Positions 34,275-44,100 of a stretch of 64,000 nt of DNA are shown here, piece by piece. Source of the DNA: JBLMZI01 sp050258755 (GTDB lineage Bacteria > Bacillota > Syntrophomonadia > Syntrophomonadales > DTU052); NCBI GenBank assembly GCA_050258755.1, contig JBLMZI010000012.1:1-64000 (forward strand). Reading direction: 5' to 3'. The position numbers were made by a program, and so were the translations under genes. The notes below the pieces were generated by a model. It ran no database searches. It was not told the origin of the DNA and saw only the letters and a program-made list of their open reading frames with translations. Each line of letters opens with the position of its first letter. Position 1 is the first letter of the stretch.

Positions 34275-37055
34275 TTATATCTTAAGATCAGCCATTAAGC
34301 CTTCCAGGTCTTCACTAATATTGGCCAGTTCTTTTGCCGATTGGATCGTTTTTTCGGCCTTTGAGGAATTATCCTCGGCCGCACGATACATATCGGCGAT
34401 ATTGGCCGCGATATTGTTGGTGCCTTTTGAGATTTCGGCAGCCGCTTGGGCGACATCGGCCACCCGGTTGGATGCTTGTTCGGTATTGCGGGCGACTTCC
34501 TTCGACGCCTGTGAAAGCTCAGAGGCCGATCGGGCAATCTCGCTGACCCCGCGCGAGGCCTCTTCAGTGTTCTGCGCCGCAGCACGGGCATTGTTCGCGA
34601 TGTCGCCGATCTCATCGCTGATCTGGTTGACCTTCCCGGCCGCGCTGACTACAGAGTTGGAAATCTCACCAACCGTCGCCGACTGTTCGGTCACTGCCGC
34701 CGCGATTGAGCCGGTAATCGTCGTAATTTCGTCAATCACATCCGATATCGTCTCCACCGCCTTGACCGCGCCGGTCATGTTCAACTGCATGGTTTCAATC
34801 TGCTGTCCAATCTCATCGGTCGCCTCAGCGGTCTGTTTGGCCAGTTCCTTCACTTCATTGGCCACCACGGCAAACCCCTTGCCGGCTTCACCCGCCCCGG
34901 CCGCTTCGATGGCCGCGTTCAAGGCGAGCATGTTGGTCTGGTCCGCGATATCGTTGATGACCGTGACAATCTTGCCGATCTGTCGGGAAAGCGTACTCAG
35001 GCTGCTGATGATATCGTTGGTGTCTTTCGCCCGCATCCCGGCTTCCCGGGTAATTTCGGTCGAACGCACACAGTTTTGGTTGATTTCGTTCAGGGAAAGA
35101 TTGATTTCCTTTACCGCGGTGGCCACACTGGTCACTGAACCGGAGACATCCTGGGCCGAACCGGCAATGCTGCTGATGCTGTTCGAAATGCTGGACATGA
35201 CCGAATTGACCTGAGAGACGCCGGCCGACGTCTCTTCCGACGCAGCCGCCATATTGTTAATCGTGGCCGACATTTCCTCGACCGCGGAGGCAATCATGTT
35301 GATGTTGCCGCTGGTCTCTGAGGAATTGGTCGCGGTGGCGGTGATGCTGGCGGCAATCTGGTCAACCGCGGCGCTCGCGGCAGCCGCTTTCTGCCGCATG
35401 TCAACGCTGGTTTCGGTCATATAGGATGCCATTTCAACAAGCTGCGTAGACGATTCGTTCAGATGAACCGTACGCCCCCGTACCTCGGCGGCGACGTGAT
35501 TCGCCGCCTTCCGGGCACTCATAATCGTCGTCTGGTCAACCATGACCTCCAGCAGCGCAATCACTTTGCCGTGATTGTCATGGATCGGCATTCCGATTGC
35601 TTGCATACTGTAGCCGCGGCCGCCGATCCTGGCCTCGGTATCTTCGGAAATCGCACGGTTTTCGCGGTTGGCCTGGGTGCAAACGCATTCATTGGTCCGG
35701 CAGAGGCCGGTATTGAAATGATCGGCACAGCGGGTGCCAACCAGGGCCTTTGGCGCCAAACCGGTAAGCTGGGCCGCGGTTTGGTTGGCATATACAATAG
35801 CAAGTTCAGGGTCTTTGATCATGATCGGCAGTGGCAGAACGTCAAAATATCCGGTCAACGAATTCAGCATATCGTTAATGCCCGCGACAATTTTCTGATA
35901 CGTTCCTTGATGCACCGATTCAGCAGCCCGAACATTGAGATTGCCGCTGAATACGGCGATGCAGATTTCGCGGATGGCGGTCCGCAGCGCGTCCAGGCTG
36001 TCGATACAAAGATTGAGATTGTTTTTAATCTCATTAAAGTCGCCCTGATAGGGATCGGTAATCCGGGGGGGAAGATCGCCTTTGCTGATCCGGTCAACAT
36101 ATTCCGCGGCGACGTTGAGCGGCCCGATCACGCCGTCCAGGGTTTGGTTGACCCCGGTGATAATCTCGGCCCACGCGCCGCTGAAAGCGTCGGCGTTGCC
36201 GCGAATGTTGAGTTGTCCCTCGCTGGCTGAATGCGTCAGCGTCATCGTTTCTTTAACCAGCCGCTGAATCGTTTCCGTCATGAGGGTAAAAGACTGGCTT
36301 AATTGGCCGATCTCGCCGCCGGTTGACCTCGGAACCCGGATTTCGAGATCCCCGTTCGCGATACAGTCCGCCGCCGTGACCAGCCGTTGAATCGGCTTGA
36401 CCAACATCCGGCTGAACCACATGCCCAACAAAACCATCATCGGAATCATCAGGATTGCGAAGCCGAGAAACACCTTGATTCGAATAGCCAGAATCCCCAT
36501 CGCCTTGCTTTCGGCGTCCCTATTGTACGCGTTTGCCAGGGAGACCGCCTCGGCAACCGCCTGTTGATGGGCCTCGTAGTCCTCTTTCAGCATGCCATAA
36601 GCCAGTTTTTTGGCTCTGGCTTGATTCTTGTCCAGAACCGCGGGGATGAATTCTTTATCCAGCACACTGTAGTACGCGATGGCCGGTTCGTAGGTGTCAC
36701 TGGTCATCACATCCCTCAGTTGGCCGGCCGGAAGTGCTTTTGCCCAGTATTGAGACCGTTTTTTGTACTGTGCTTCCAATTGGTCAAGCCGATCCACTTT
36801 TTCCTGGATGATGTCAGTATCAGTTTCCCCAAGCAATTCGAGTGTCACCAGATGGGTTTCCAGCAGCGAATTGGGCGGGGGTATGATGTCGGCGATTAAA
36901 TCCTTGCTGAGAACGATCCGGTTGTAATACGGACCTTTGACCTGAACGTTCCTGATCGTATCGTAGTAAAAGCCGGCAAAGGCCAGAAAGGCAACGGTGA
37001 AGAAGGCGATCAGGAGTCCAATGCGGGTTCCGATTTTCAGATGAGACAGATTCAT
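34275..37055 (-). CDS. Methyl-accepting chemotaxis protein with HAMP array and Cys-rich PAS domain
   Basis: 926 residues. Membrane helices at about 7-30 and 197-222 flank a helical periplasmic domain of the four-helix-bundle type. Then HAMP-like units follow in series (after VKPIQRLV, WAEIITGVN and FNEIKNNLN), and a PAS domain (about 405-515) has an unusual cysteine set, GTRCADHF...GLCRTNECVC. The signalling region has tip DQTNMLALNAAIEAAGAGEAGKGFAVVANEVKELAKQT and a long C-terminal helix. ATG at 37055 follows AAGGAGG. The cysteines could bind a metal or heme-like cofactor and make it a redox or gas sensor; that is inference. Confidence 0.9.
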   Translation of the reverse strand: MNLSHLKIGTRIGLLIAFFTVAFLAFAGFYYDTIRNVQVKGPYYNRIVLSKDLIADIIPPPNSLLETHLVTLELLGETDTDIIQEKVDRLDQLEAQYKKRSQYWAKALPAGQLRDVMTSDTYEPAIAYYSVLDKEFIPAVLDKNQARAKKLAYGMLKEDYEAHQQAVAEAVSLANAYNRDAESKAMGILAIRIKVFLGFAILMIPMMVLLGMWFSRMLVKPIQRLVTAADCIANGDLEIRVPRSTGGEIGQLSQSFTLMTETIQRLVKETMTLTHSASEGQLNIRGNADAFSGAWAEIITGVNQTLDGVIGPLNVAAEYVDRISKGDLPPRITDPYQGDFNEIKNNLNLCIDSLDALRTAIREICIAVFSGNLNVRAAESVHQGTYQKIVAGINDMLNSLTGYFDVLPLPIMIKDPELAIVYANQTAAQLTGLAPKALVGTRCADHFNTGLCRTNECVCTQANRENRAISEDTEARIGGRGYSMQAIGMPIHDNHGKVIALLEVMVDQTTIMSARKAANHVAAEVRGRTVHLNESSTQLVEMASYMTETSVDMRQKAAAASAAVDQIAASITATATNSSETSGNINMIASAVEEMSATINNMAAASEETSAGVSQVNSVMSSISNSISSIAGSAQDVSGSVTSVATAVKEINLSLNEINQNCVRSTEITREAGMRAKDTNDIISSLSTLSRQIGKIVTVINDIADQTNMLALNAAIEAAGAGEAGKGFAVVANEVKELAKQTAEATDEIGQQIETMQLNMTGAVKAVETISDVIDEITTITGSIAAAVTEQSATVGEISNSVVSAAGKVNQISDEIGDIANNARAAAQNTEEASRGVSEIARSASELSQASKEVARNTEQASNRVADVAQAAAEISKGTNNIAANIADMYRAAEDNSSKAEKTIQSAKELANISEDLEGLMADLKI

Positions 37056-37089
37056 ACTAGGAGACCTCCTTATCATTCCGGCTCGAAAG

Positions 37090-37518
37090 CTAGACCGGAA
37101 TCAACCGGTCGGGGTCAATCACCAGGATCAGTTCGGATGGCATTTTCACTACCTCGATCAGGTATTTGACATCAATATCTTCAATATTGGCTGGAGGTGG
37201 TTCGCTCATTTTCTCCTGGATTTCCAGAACCTCGCCCGGCCGATCGATCAGAAAACCGATATGGTCTGGGTCCCCGCGCACCGGCTTCAGAATGATTCCG
37301 GAACGCCCGACGGGTCCAGGATCGTGCGGGAAATGCATGATCCTGGCCAGATCGACGATCGTGACGATCTGACCGCGCAGATTCATCAGTCCGACGATTT
37401 CCGGCCGCGCGTCCGGAACCGGGGTGTAGTCGATATGCTTGTTGATTTCCTTGACCCGGCGAATGTCGATGCCAAAACAACGGCCAAGCAAACGGAAAGT
37501 CAAGATGGTTTTGTTCAT
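37090..37518 (-). CDS. cheW: Chemotaxis coupling protein CheW
   Basis: 142 residues. A single CheW domain: TFRLLGRCFGIDIRRVKEINK, the conserved GLMNLRGQIVTIVDLA, and IGFLIDRPGEVLEI. It bridges receptors and CheA. It overlaps the 3' end of cheA by 4 bases, a sign of translational coupling, and precedes the operon receptor. Confidence 0.93.
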   Translation of the reverse strand: MNKTILTFRLLGRCFGIDIRRVKEINKHIDYTPVPDARPEIVGLMNLRGQIVTIVDLARIMHFPHDPGPVGRSGIILKPVRGDPDHIGFLIDRPGEVLEIQEKMSEPPPANIEDIDVKYLIEVVKMPSELILVIDPDRLIPV

Positions 37519-40493
37519 GACGCATCCCTCTTTCCGGCCAAAGCGAATTCCACTTTTTCCAACAAGCTCGCCTTGTCCAATTTGTTTTCATAGTAGTCAA
37601 AGCCGGCATCCAGCCCGCGCCGCCGGTTGGCGTCACCGCTCATTGAAGTGACCGCGATGACCGGGATACGGGCCAAACGGGGATCGGCTTTCATACTCTT
37701 CAGCAATTCGTAGCCATCCATGACCGGCATTTGAATGTCCGAAACCACCAGATCGACCGCCTGTTTTTCCAGGATACCCATGGCTTCACTGCCGTTGCCG
37801 GCCGAAAGCACACTGAAGCCTGCCCATTCAAGATAGTTTTTCTCCATCCTGGCAAAGAAAGGGGTATCTTCAACGATCAGAACCGTTCGGGGCGCACCCG
37901 GCCGAACCGCTTTCCCAACGCCGTACCATTCCGGGGCAGCGAGTTCAAGAAGTTCGTAGATGTTGATCAGCAGGACCATTTGGTCGGCCAGCATACAGGA
38001 ACCAATCAGTCCCTTGGTTTTCATGTCTTCCGGGTTCAGGGCCAAGCTGGTCATCACGGTATCGTGAATAACGTGGACCAAAATCCCGATTGGATGGGCC
38101 ACCAGTTTTGGAATAATAACAAACATCCGGTCTGTGTCCGGTTTGCCGCGCTGAACCGGGAGATAATCTTCCGGCCGGATCAGCCGAAGGGCTTGCCCGC
38201 GGAAGGGCAGGTATTCCCGGTTTCCAACAAACTCGATCTGTTCGCGCTGAATCTGCTCCACCCTGAGGATCATCGGCATGTCGAGCGCGAAGGTTTCCGG
38301 ACCTGCTCCCTGGAACAGCAGCAGGTTCTGAGTTTCGCTGGTGGTCTCATGATCAGCCCGCTGTTCGGCCTGGAGCGACTGCAGCTGCTCGTCGACGTAG
38401 TGCAGATTCGCTTTGAAAGCAATCCCATCCGGATCGAGAATCAGCGCGGTCCGGCCATCGCCGAGAATGGTGACTCCCGAATAGCAGGGGCAGCTCTTCA
38501 GGAAGCGCGATAACGGTTTAACCAGGATTTCTTCGCCGTCGTCGATCCCGTCGACCACCAGACCGTATTTTCGCAGTCCCATTTTCAGCACCAATATTCG
38601 GGTAATCGGTTCCGTGCCGGCTTCAGGCCGATCCGGGGGGAGATCCGGGTAACCGAGAACCTGGTCCAGGCGCACCAGGGGAAGCAGTTTGCCGCGAAGC
38701 CTGAGTACCGGAGCATCATGAACATACTCGACCTGACGCGACGAATCGCCTGGTTTAATTCGGACCATCTCCTGAAGATTGATCTGGGGGAGCGCAAATT
38801 TTTGCCCCCTTACTTCCACGATCAGTGAAGGAATGATAGCGAGGGTCAAGGGCATGACCAGCCGGAAGGTCGTTCCCCGTCCCGGTGCGGTATACGTTTC
38901 TATGGTGCCGCCGAGTTTTTCGATATTGGTTTTAACCACATCCATTCCGACGCCGCGGCCGGACACATCCGTAATCTGTTCGGCGGTTGAAAAACCGGGC
39001 AGGAAAATCAGATTCAGCAGCTCGGATTCCCGCATTTGGGCAACCTCGGCTTCGGTCACAAGCCCCTTTTTTATCGCCGAACGAGCGACCTTTTCAGCGT
39101 TAATACCGGCGCCATCGTCCGCGATATCGATATTGACGTGACCCGCCTCATGATAGGCGTTAATCGAAATCCTGCCGATCCGGAATTTGCCGAACGCTTC
39201 CCGTTCAGCCGGTTTTTCGATGCCATGATCCAATGCGTTTCGAATCAAATGCGTCATCGGATCAGCCAGGGCCTCGATAATTGACTTGTCCAATTCCACC
39301 TCGGTTCCGTCCATCTCCAATTCAATCTCTTTCTCCATCTTGCGGGACAGTTCGCGGACCAGGCGGGGGAATTTGTTAAAAACATTGGCGACTGGCTGCA
39401 TCCTTGTGTGCATGACTTTGTCCTGCAGCTCTGTGGTGAGGTGATCAATGTTTTGCAGTACCGCATCCAGGCCAGGAATCATCTTCTTTTGAGATTCCAG
39501 AATGCGCAGCAACTGATTGCGGCCCAGCACCATCTCACTGGTTAAATCGAGCAGATTGTTCAGCAGCGGGACCGTAACCCGGATTGTTTCCTCGGCCTGA
39601 ACGACCGCCGATTTCTTGAACGGCTCTTCGCCGGGATGAACGATTGTACGGGTGTCCTGGGACGGGTGCGGTTCAAGCTCGGAATTCAATTCAGCCGGGG
39701 GAGTGTCAATAACCCATTCCCCGATCCGGTCTTCGGGCAGGTCCAATGCGATTGAAACCAGGGAGGGATCCATCACAGAAGTAAAATAGGTCATGACGGT
39801 TTGAGCGCCGGAAGGCCACTCGTCGAGCGGCGGCTGGAGGGCAATGAGATTTCCGATCGAGCCAATAGTTTGTACCCACACGCCGGGATCAAGCTTCCGG
39901 TCGGTAAAATCACTGATCTGGTTCATTTTGATCTTATATGTGTTGTGCCCATGTCTTACCGCATCCTGGATCAATGACAGCTGGTCTTCAGAAAGGTTTA
40001 GGACGTGAGCGAGATCAGAGGGTGGGCCCGGCATGGCTTCGTGGCTCGATGCTGCGGGCGAACCGGTGACATATTGATTCAAGCGCATGAGATAGGTTTC
40101 GATGTCTGATTGATCGCTCTGCGCGACATTTTTAATCATCTCTTTTAGGCAGTCGTTGGACTGCAGAAGATCGTCAATCATGGGGCTGTTTATGGTCAAT
40201 TGGTCACTCCGGACCTGACCAAGCAGGTTTTCCATAATATGCGACAGTTCAACGATTTTATTAAGTCCGAAAAAGCCCGCCGTCCCCTTGATGCTGTGTA
40301 CCGCCCGGAAGATGCTGTTGACGACCTCGGGATCGTCCGATCCCTTTTCTAGCGCCAGCAGTCCGGTTTCGCAGGCTTCAACATGCCCCGCGGCTTCCTC
40401 AACAAATTCCATGATGAATTCTTCGTTCAACTGCGCTGCCCCCAATCCGGTCTTTGCTAAGATTCGTGCTGCCCGGTTCGTCCGAACCGACAT
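37515..40493 (-). CDS. cheA: Hybrid chemotaxis histidine kinase CheA with C-terminal receiver
   Basis: 992 residues. Order: HPt/P1 domain with FRAVHSIKGTAGFFG; a middle region of uncertain fold; dimerisation domain starting LLNNLLDLTSEMVLGRNQLL; ATPase with HLIRNALDHGIEKP, IADDGAGI and GRGVGMDVVK; a CheW-like domain; a second CheW-like domain; and a complete C-terminal receiver (VEDT, Asp in VVSDIQMPVMDG, Thr, Lys). Two CheW-like domains and a fused receiver are more than the standard CheA. The ATG at 40493 lacks a clear ribosome site; TTG at 40430, with GGGGG upstream and a typical P1 beginning (NEEFIMEFVEEA), is a real alternative. First gene of the che operon. Confidence 0.92.
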   Translation of the reverse strand: MSVRTNRAARILAKTGLGAAQLNEEFIMEFVEEAAGHVEACETGLLALEKGSDDPEVVNSIFRAVHSIKGTAGFFGLNKIVELSHIMENLLGQVRSDQLTINSPMIDDLLQSNDCLKEMIKNVAQSDQSDIETYLMRLNQYVTGSPAASSHEAMPGPPSDLAHVLNLSEDQLSLIQDAVRHGHNTYKIKMNQISDFTDRKLDPGVWVQTIGSIGNLIALQPPLDEWPSGAQTVMTYFTSVMDPSLVSIALDLPEDRIGEWVIDTPPAELNSELEPHPSQDTRTIVHPGEEPFKKSAVVQAEETIRVTVPLLNNLLDLTSEMVLGRNQLLRILESQKKMIPGLDAVLQNIDHLTTELQDKVMHTRMQPVANVFNKFPRLVRELSRKMEKEIELEMDGTEVELDKSIIEALADPMTHLIRNALDHGIEKPAEREAFGKFRIGRISINAYHEAGHVNIDIADDGAGINAEKVARSAIKKGLVTEAEVAQMRESELLNLIFLPGFSTAEQITDVSGRGVGMDVVKTNIEKLGGTIETYTAPGRGTTFRLVMPLTLAIIPSLIVEVRGQKFALPQINLQEMVRIKPGDSSRQVEYVHDAPVLRLRGKLLPLVRLDQVLGYPDLPPDRPEAGTEPITRILVLKMGLRKYGLVVDGIDDGEEILVKPLSRFLKSCPCYSGVTILGDGRTALILDPDGIAFKANLHYVDEQLQSLQAEQRADHETTSETQNLLLFQGAGPETFALDMPMILRVEQIQREQIEFVGNREYLPFRGQALRLIRPEDYLPVQRGKPDTDRMFVIIPKLVAHPIGILVHVIHDTVMTSLALNPEDMKTKGLIGSCMLADQMVLLINIYELLELAAPEWYGVGKAVRPGAPRTVLIVEDTPFFARMEKNYLEWAGFSVLSAGNGSEAMGILEKQAVDLVVSDIQMPVMDGYELLKSMKADPRLARIPVIAVTSMSGDANRRRGLDAGFDYYENKLDKASLLEKVEFALAGKRDAS

Positions 40494-41167
40494 TTTTTAC
40501 GCGGTGCTGAATCATGGATAGGCCGCACGGAAAGACGGCCGCCGATGCCAACTGATCCGTAAGCTAAAAGCATTGGCAAGTAAATGGAAAGGGTTAACAA
40601 AAGGGGACAATGTTTATTAATATCATTAATTATATAATAATTCCAACTTTTCCGCACGCCGATAATGGATGACTGGCAGCGTGGCCGGCAAGAGCAAGGG
40701 AACTGAAGAAACGGACGAATTCATTGTGGGATGATGAAATAAGTCGGAAAAATTTAGGGGGTTTTCGGAATCCAAAAATCGGCCTTAAAGCGCCGGTTTT
40801 CTTTTTCTGTAACACCGGCCAAATGGATCGGTTTTTACTGTTTGACATTTTTCGCTTCATTACATTAAGGTGAAAAGGGGAAGTGTGTCGAGGAATGTCG
40901 AAAAATCAAAAGAGTCACTCAAAAGGGAAATGCAAGGGGTTTGGCAAACTGTATAATTGTTCGACAAAAACAGAACGCATTCTGTTTCAGCCGAATGCGA
41001 GATATTAATCACGCATCGATTAAGCAAACCACACAATGAGTCCCTGCGGGGCCGCTGCACGAAAAGCGAACCGACCGGTCCCGCTGTGTTGCTGTGTCCC
41101 ACGATCACGCGATAAAAGCGGCAACTGAACGCCCGGTGCCGCCAATGAAGGGAAGATGGAGAACGTT
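40494..41167. promoter_or_regulatory. Divergent regulatory region between cheA and the S-layer-type gene
   Basis: 674 bases without a credible gene. An AT-rich stretch at 40609-40645 probably serves cheA. Toward the surface-protein gene there are two Spo0A-box-like heptamers, TGTCGAA at 40896-40902 and its reverse complement TTCGACA at 40960-40966, plus a variant TGTCGAG at 40886. A TATAAT lies at 40952-40957, and AACAGAA-CGCA-TTCTGTT (40969-40986) is a perfect inverted repeat just after it. A TTGACA lies at 40842. The untranslated leader of the surface gene would be about 200 bases. No riboswitch was recognised. Confidence 0.4.
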
Positions 41168-44100
41168 ATGACTTGTCAGGTATGGTTAAAAAGGTTTTTT
41201 ACTGCTGTTACGCTGGCCGGTTTGATGCTGAGTACGACAGCACAGCCAGCCAGTGCGGCCCTGGTGCCCGAACTGCCGACAACAGCCCGGACTTATCCCT
41301 ATGTGGCCTATATGGTCAATCAAAAAATCATGAGCGGGTATCAGGATGGCACGTTCAAACCGGCTGGTCTGGTTACCAGAGCCGAGATGGCGGTTATTCT
41401 GCTTAAAGCAGGGAACCTGAAACCGATCACCCCGAAAAAAGCCTCCTTCTCCGATGTTTCCAAGAAACACTGGGCGTACGCATATATTGAAGGCGCTGCC
41501 GCCGCCGGTCTGGTGAAGGGAAGCCAGGGCCGATTCCGACCGGATGGAAAAGTGACCCGGGCCGAACTTGCGGCGCTCTGTTTTGGACTGTCCCGCGAAG
41601 CGGTTCCAGCAGTGGCGCTGCCGCCCGCGGTTTCGGATATTCCTCAAAAACATTGGGCGCGCAATGCCATTGCCGCGGCCATTGACGCCGAAATGATTCC
41701 GACCATTAATCAGAAGTTTCAGCCCAACTGGTTCGCAAGCCGGGCCGATGTTGCCATGGCGCTCGGGGTTGTAATGACCAAAGCCCCGCAGCTCAGGCAG
41801 GCGAGTTTGACTGCGACGCTGCAGCCTTTAAAAGGGAAGACCTACATCCAAGCCAAAGGAAAACCCGAGGAGCTCGTCAGAACCAATACCGACATTTCGG
41901 TGGGCACTTCGATCCGTACCGAAGCGAATGCCGAGGCGGATCTCGTACTGCCGGACGGATCCAGTCTGTTGTGCAAACCGAACTCCGAAATCGTGCTGAA
42001 GAGTACAAAGGGGCAGGCCTATATCAAGGCAGATGGGGCCCAAGGCGCCGCGATTGACGAGATCCGGGTCGAGGTCAGAAAAGGCCGTATGTTCTTTGTG
42101 CTTGCCACCACATACCTGTTTAAGAACTACGATGTCGATCAGACTGGTGAGAAGAAAGCGGCTGCTGCCGATCCTTCGTCGCAGGCCAGGAGATCCGGTC
42201 TGATGAACGGTCCTGCGGCTGATGACGCAAACCGGTCGCTGCTCTTTGCCGGAACGGCTGCGGAATCGCAGAAAACGGCCTGGTACAAAGAAGCCTCCAG
42301 CAAACGGGTCCGCATTAAAGTGGACATGCCCTGGGGGACTGCGGGTGTGCGGGGCTGCATCGGCTCAGCCAGCGTTGAAGAAGGCAGTCAGAGTCTGAGC
42401 TTACTGGAGGGAACCGCGAGTGTAACCTCCACTTCAGGTCAATCCACGACCATGGGAACCGGCCAGGAGATGCAGCTTTCGTCGTCAAGCGGGCCTCCGG
42501 CCGCTCCGACTACGATGCCGAGCAGCGAGCAAGCGGCCTGGTCTGCTGTAGCCAGCTGGGCGATGGGAGCGGTCGCAACCGTTGCGCAGGTGGCCCCGGC
42601 GGAGGCACCGGCCCCGGTGTCGCTGACCCCGGAGCAGGAAAGCGCCATGCAGACATACCAGCAGGCGATGGCGCAGGCCCAGACGGCGGCTCAGGCAGCG
42701 GCCCAGGCAGCAACCCAAGCGGCTCAGGCCACCAGTCAGGCGGAGCGGGCGGCAGCGGCTCAGACAGCGGCTCAGGCGGCAGCCCAGGCGCAATCGGCCC
42801 TGGCAGCGGCTCAGACAGCGGCTCAGCAGGCGCAGTCGGCCCAGCAAGCGGTTGTAACCGCCCCGCCGGCGGCACCGTCCGCGCCGGGCCAGGCGGGACC
42901 AACAGCACCACCAAGCTTATCTGAAGTATTAAGCGCGGTTGTATCCGCGATCAGCTCGACAACCGGAGTTACGCCGCCCGCCAGCGTGACGGAGGCGATT
43001 CAGGCCGTGGCGCCCTCGGCGTCCACGCCAGCTTCAACGCCGTCCACCGGGACACAACCGGCGTCAACGTCCCAGTCCACCCATGGAGGCTTCTGGTCCG
43101 GCGGGAGCTCGGGCGGTTCGGGCAGCAGCGACACCACCGCCGCTGCCACCGATAACACCAGTACATCGTCTTTAGCCGCGCTGGGAACCCCGGTATCCAT
43201 CGCGAGCGGGCAGACGGTCACGTTTACCAACGGGGTCAGCCTGAATTGCAGCGGCGTTACCCTTTCAGCGGGCGCGACGATTACCGCGTCTCAAGCGGTC
43301 AATCCGACGGCACCTGAAAACTGTACGGTAACCGGCCCGGTGATGAGCTTTACCCTGAATGGCACGATCACGAGCGGCACCATTCGGCTGACGATCCCGG
43401 TGAATCAAGGTGCGGATGCCTCCAATTCGGCGATTTTCTATGAGGCCGCTTCCGGCCAATGGCAGATGCTGAAGACAACGTTGGATGGAAGCAACCTGAT
43501 CGCGGATGTCAGCCATTTCAGCACCTATGGCGCATGGTTGGCACCGAGGGCCGAGGCTCCAGTTTCCTTGAATGAGCTTGGCTGGGTCGCCGCAAATGAC
43601 GTTATATTTCTAACGGAACCGACGGTGGGCGCCACGGTTTACTATTCGAGCGATGGGAGCACGCCAACTGTGGCTTTCGGGCTGAAATACGATCCGGCTG
43701 TTGGAATAATCATCCCCGCCGAAGGATGCACCGTGAAAGCCATCGCGGTCAAAGAGAACATGCGGGACAGTCTGCTGAGCCAGTTCCAATTCCAGATCGG
43801 CACCCCGTTGTTTACCGAGTCATTTGAGTCCGGGCTGAACGGCTGGACGGCAACGGAAAATGGACTTTGGACGGCGGTGTCCAACGACAGCAACATTCAT
43901 AACAATGCTTATCCGAATTACGTTCAACTTGGTGTCGGCGATACCTCCGAAGGGTGTTTGCCGGATACCGCATTTGGCACCAGTTACGCGTGGTTTGGGA
44001 AGGCATCTGATATTAGCAACACGTATTGCATTGGAAATTATCTCAATGAACAGTCTCCCAACGATCCGGTTTTGGAGGGCGGCCACGGAACGGAAGCGAT

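Noticed and set aside
40457..41108. Small minus-strand open frames between cheA and the surface gene
   Set aside because: Short, low-complexity and without ribosome sites; the region reads better as regulatory DNA.
40987..41167. c-di-GMP (GEMM) riboswitch before the surface gene
   Set aside because: A GCAAACC-like stretch is present but the remaining conserved bases and the second stem could not be aligned.
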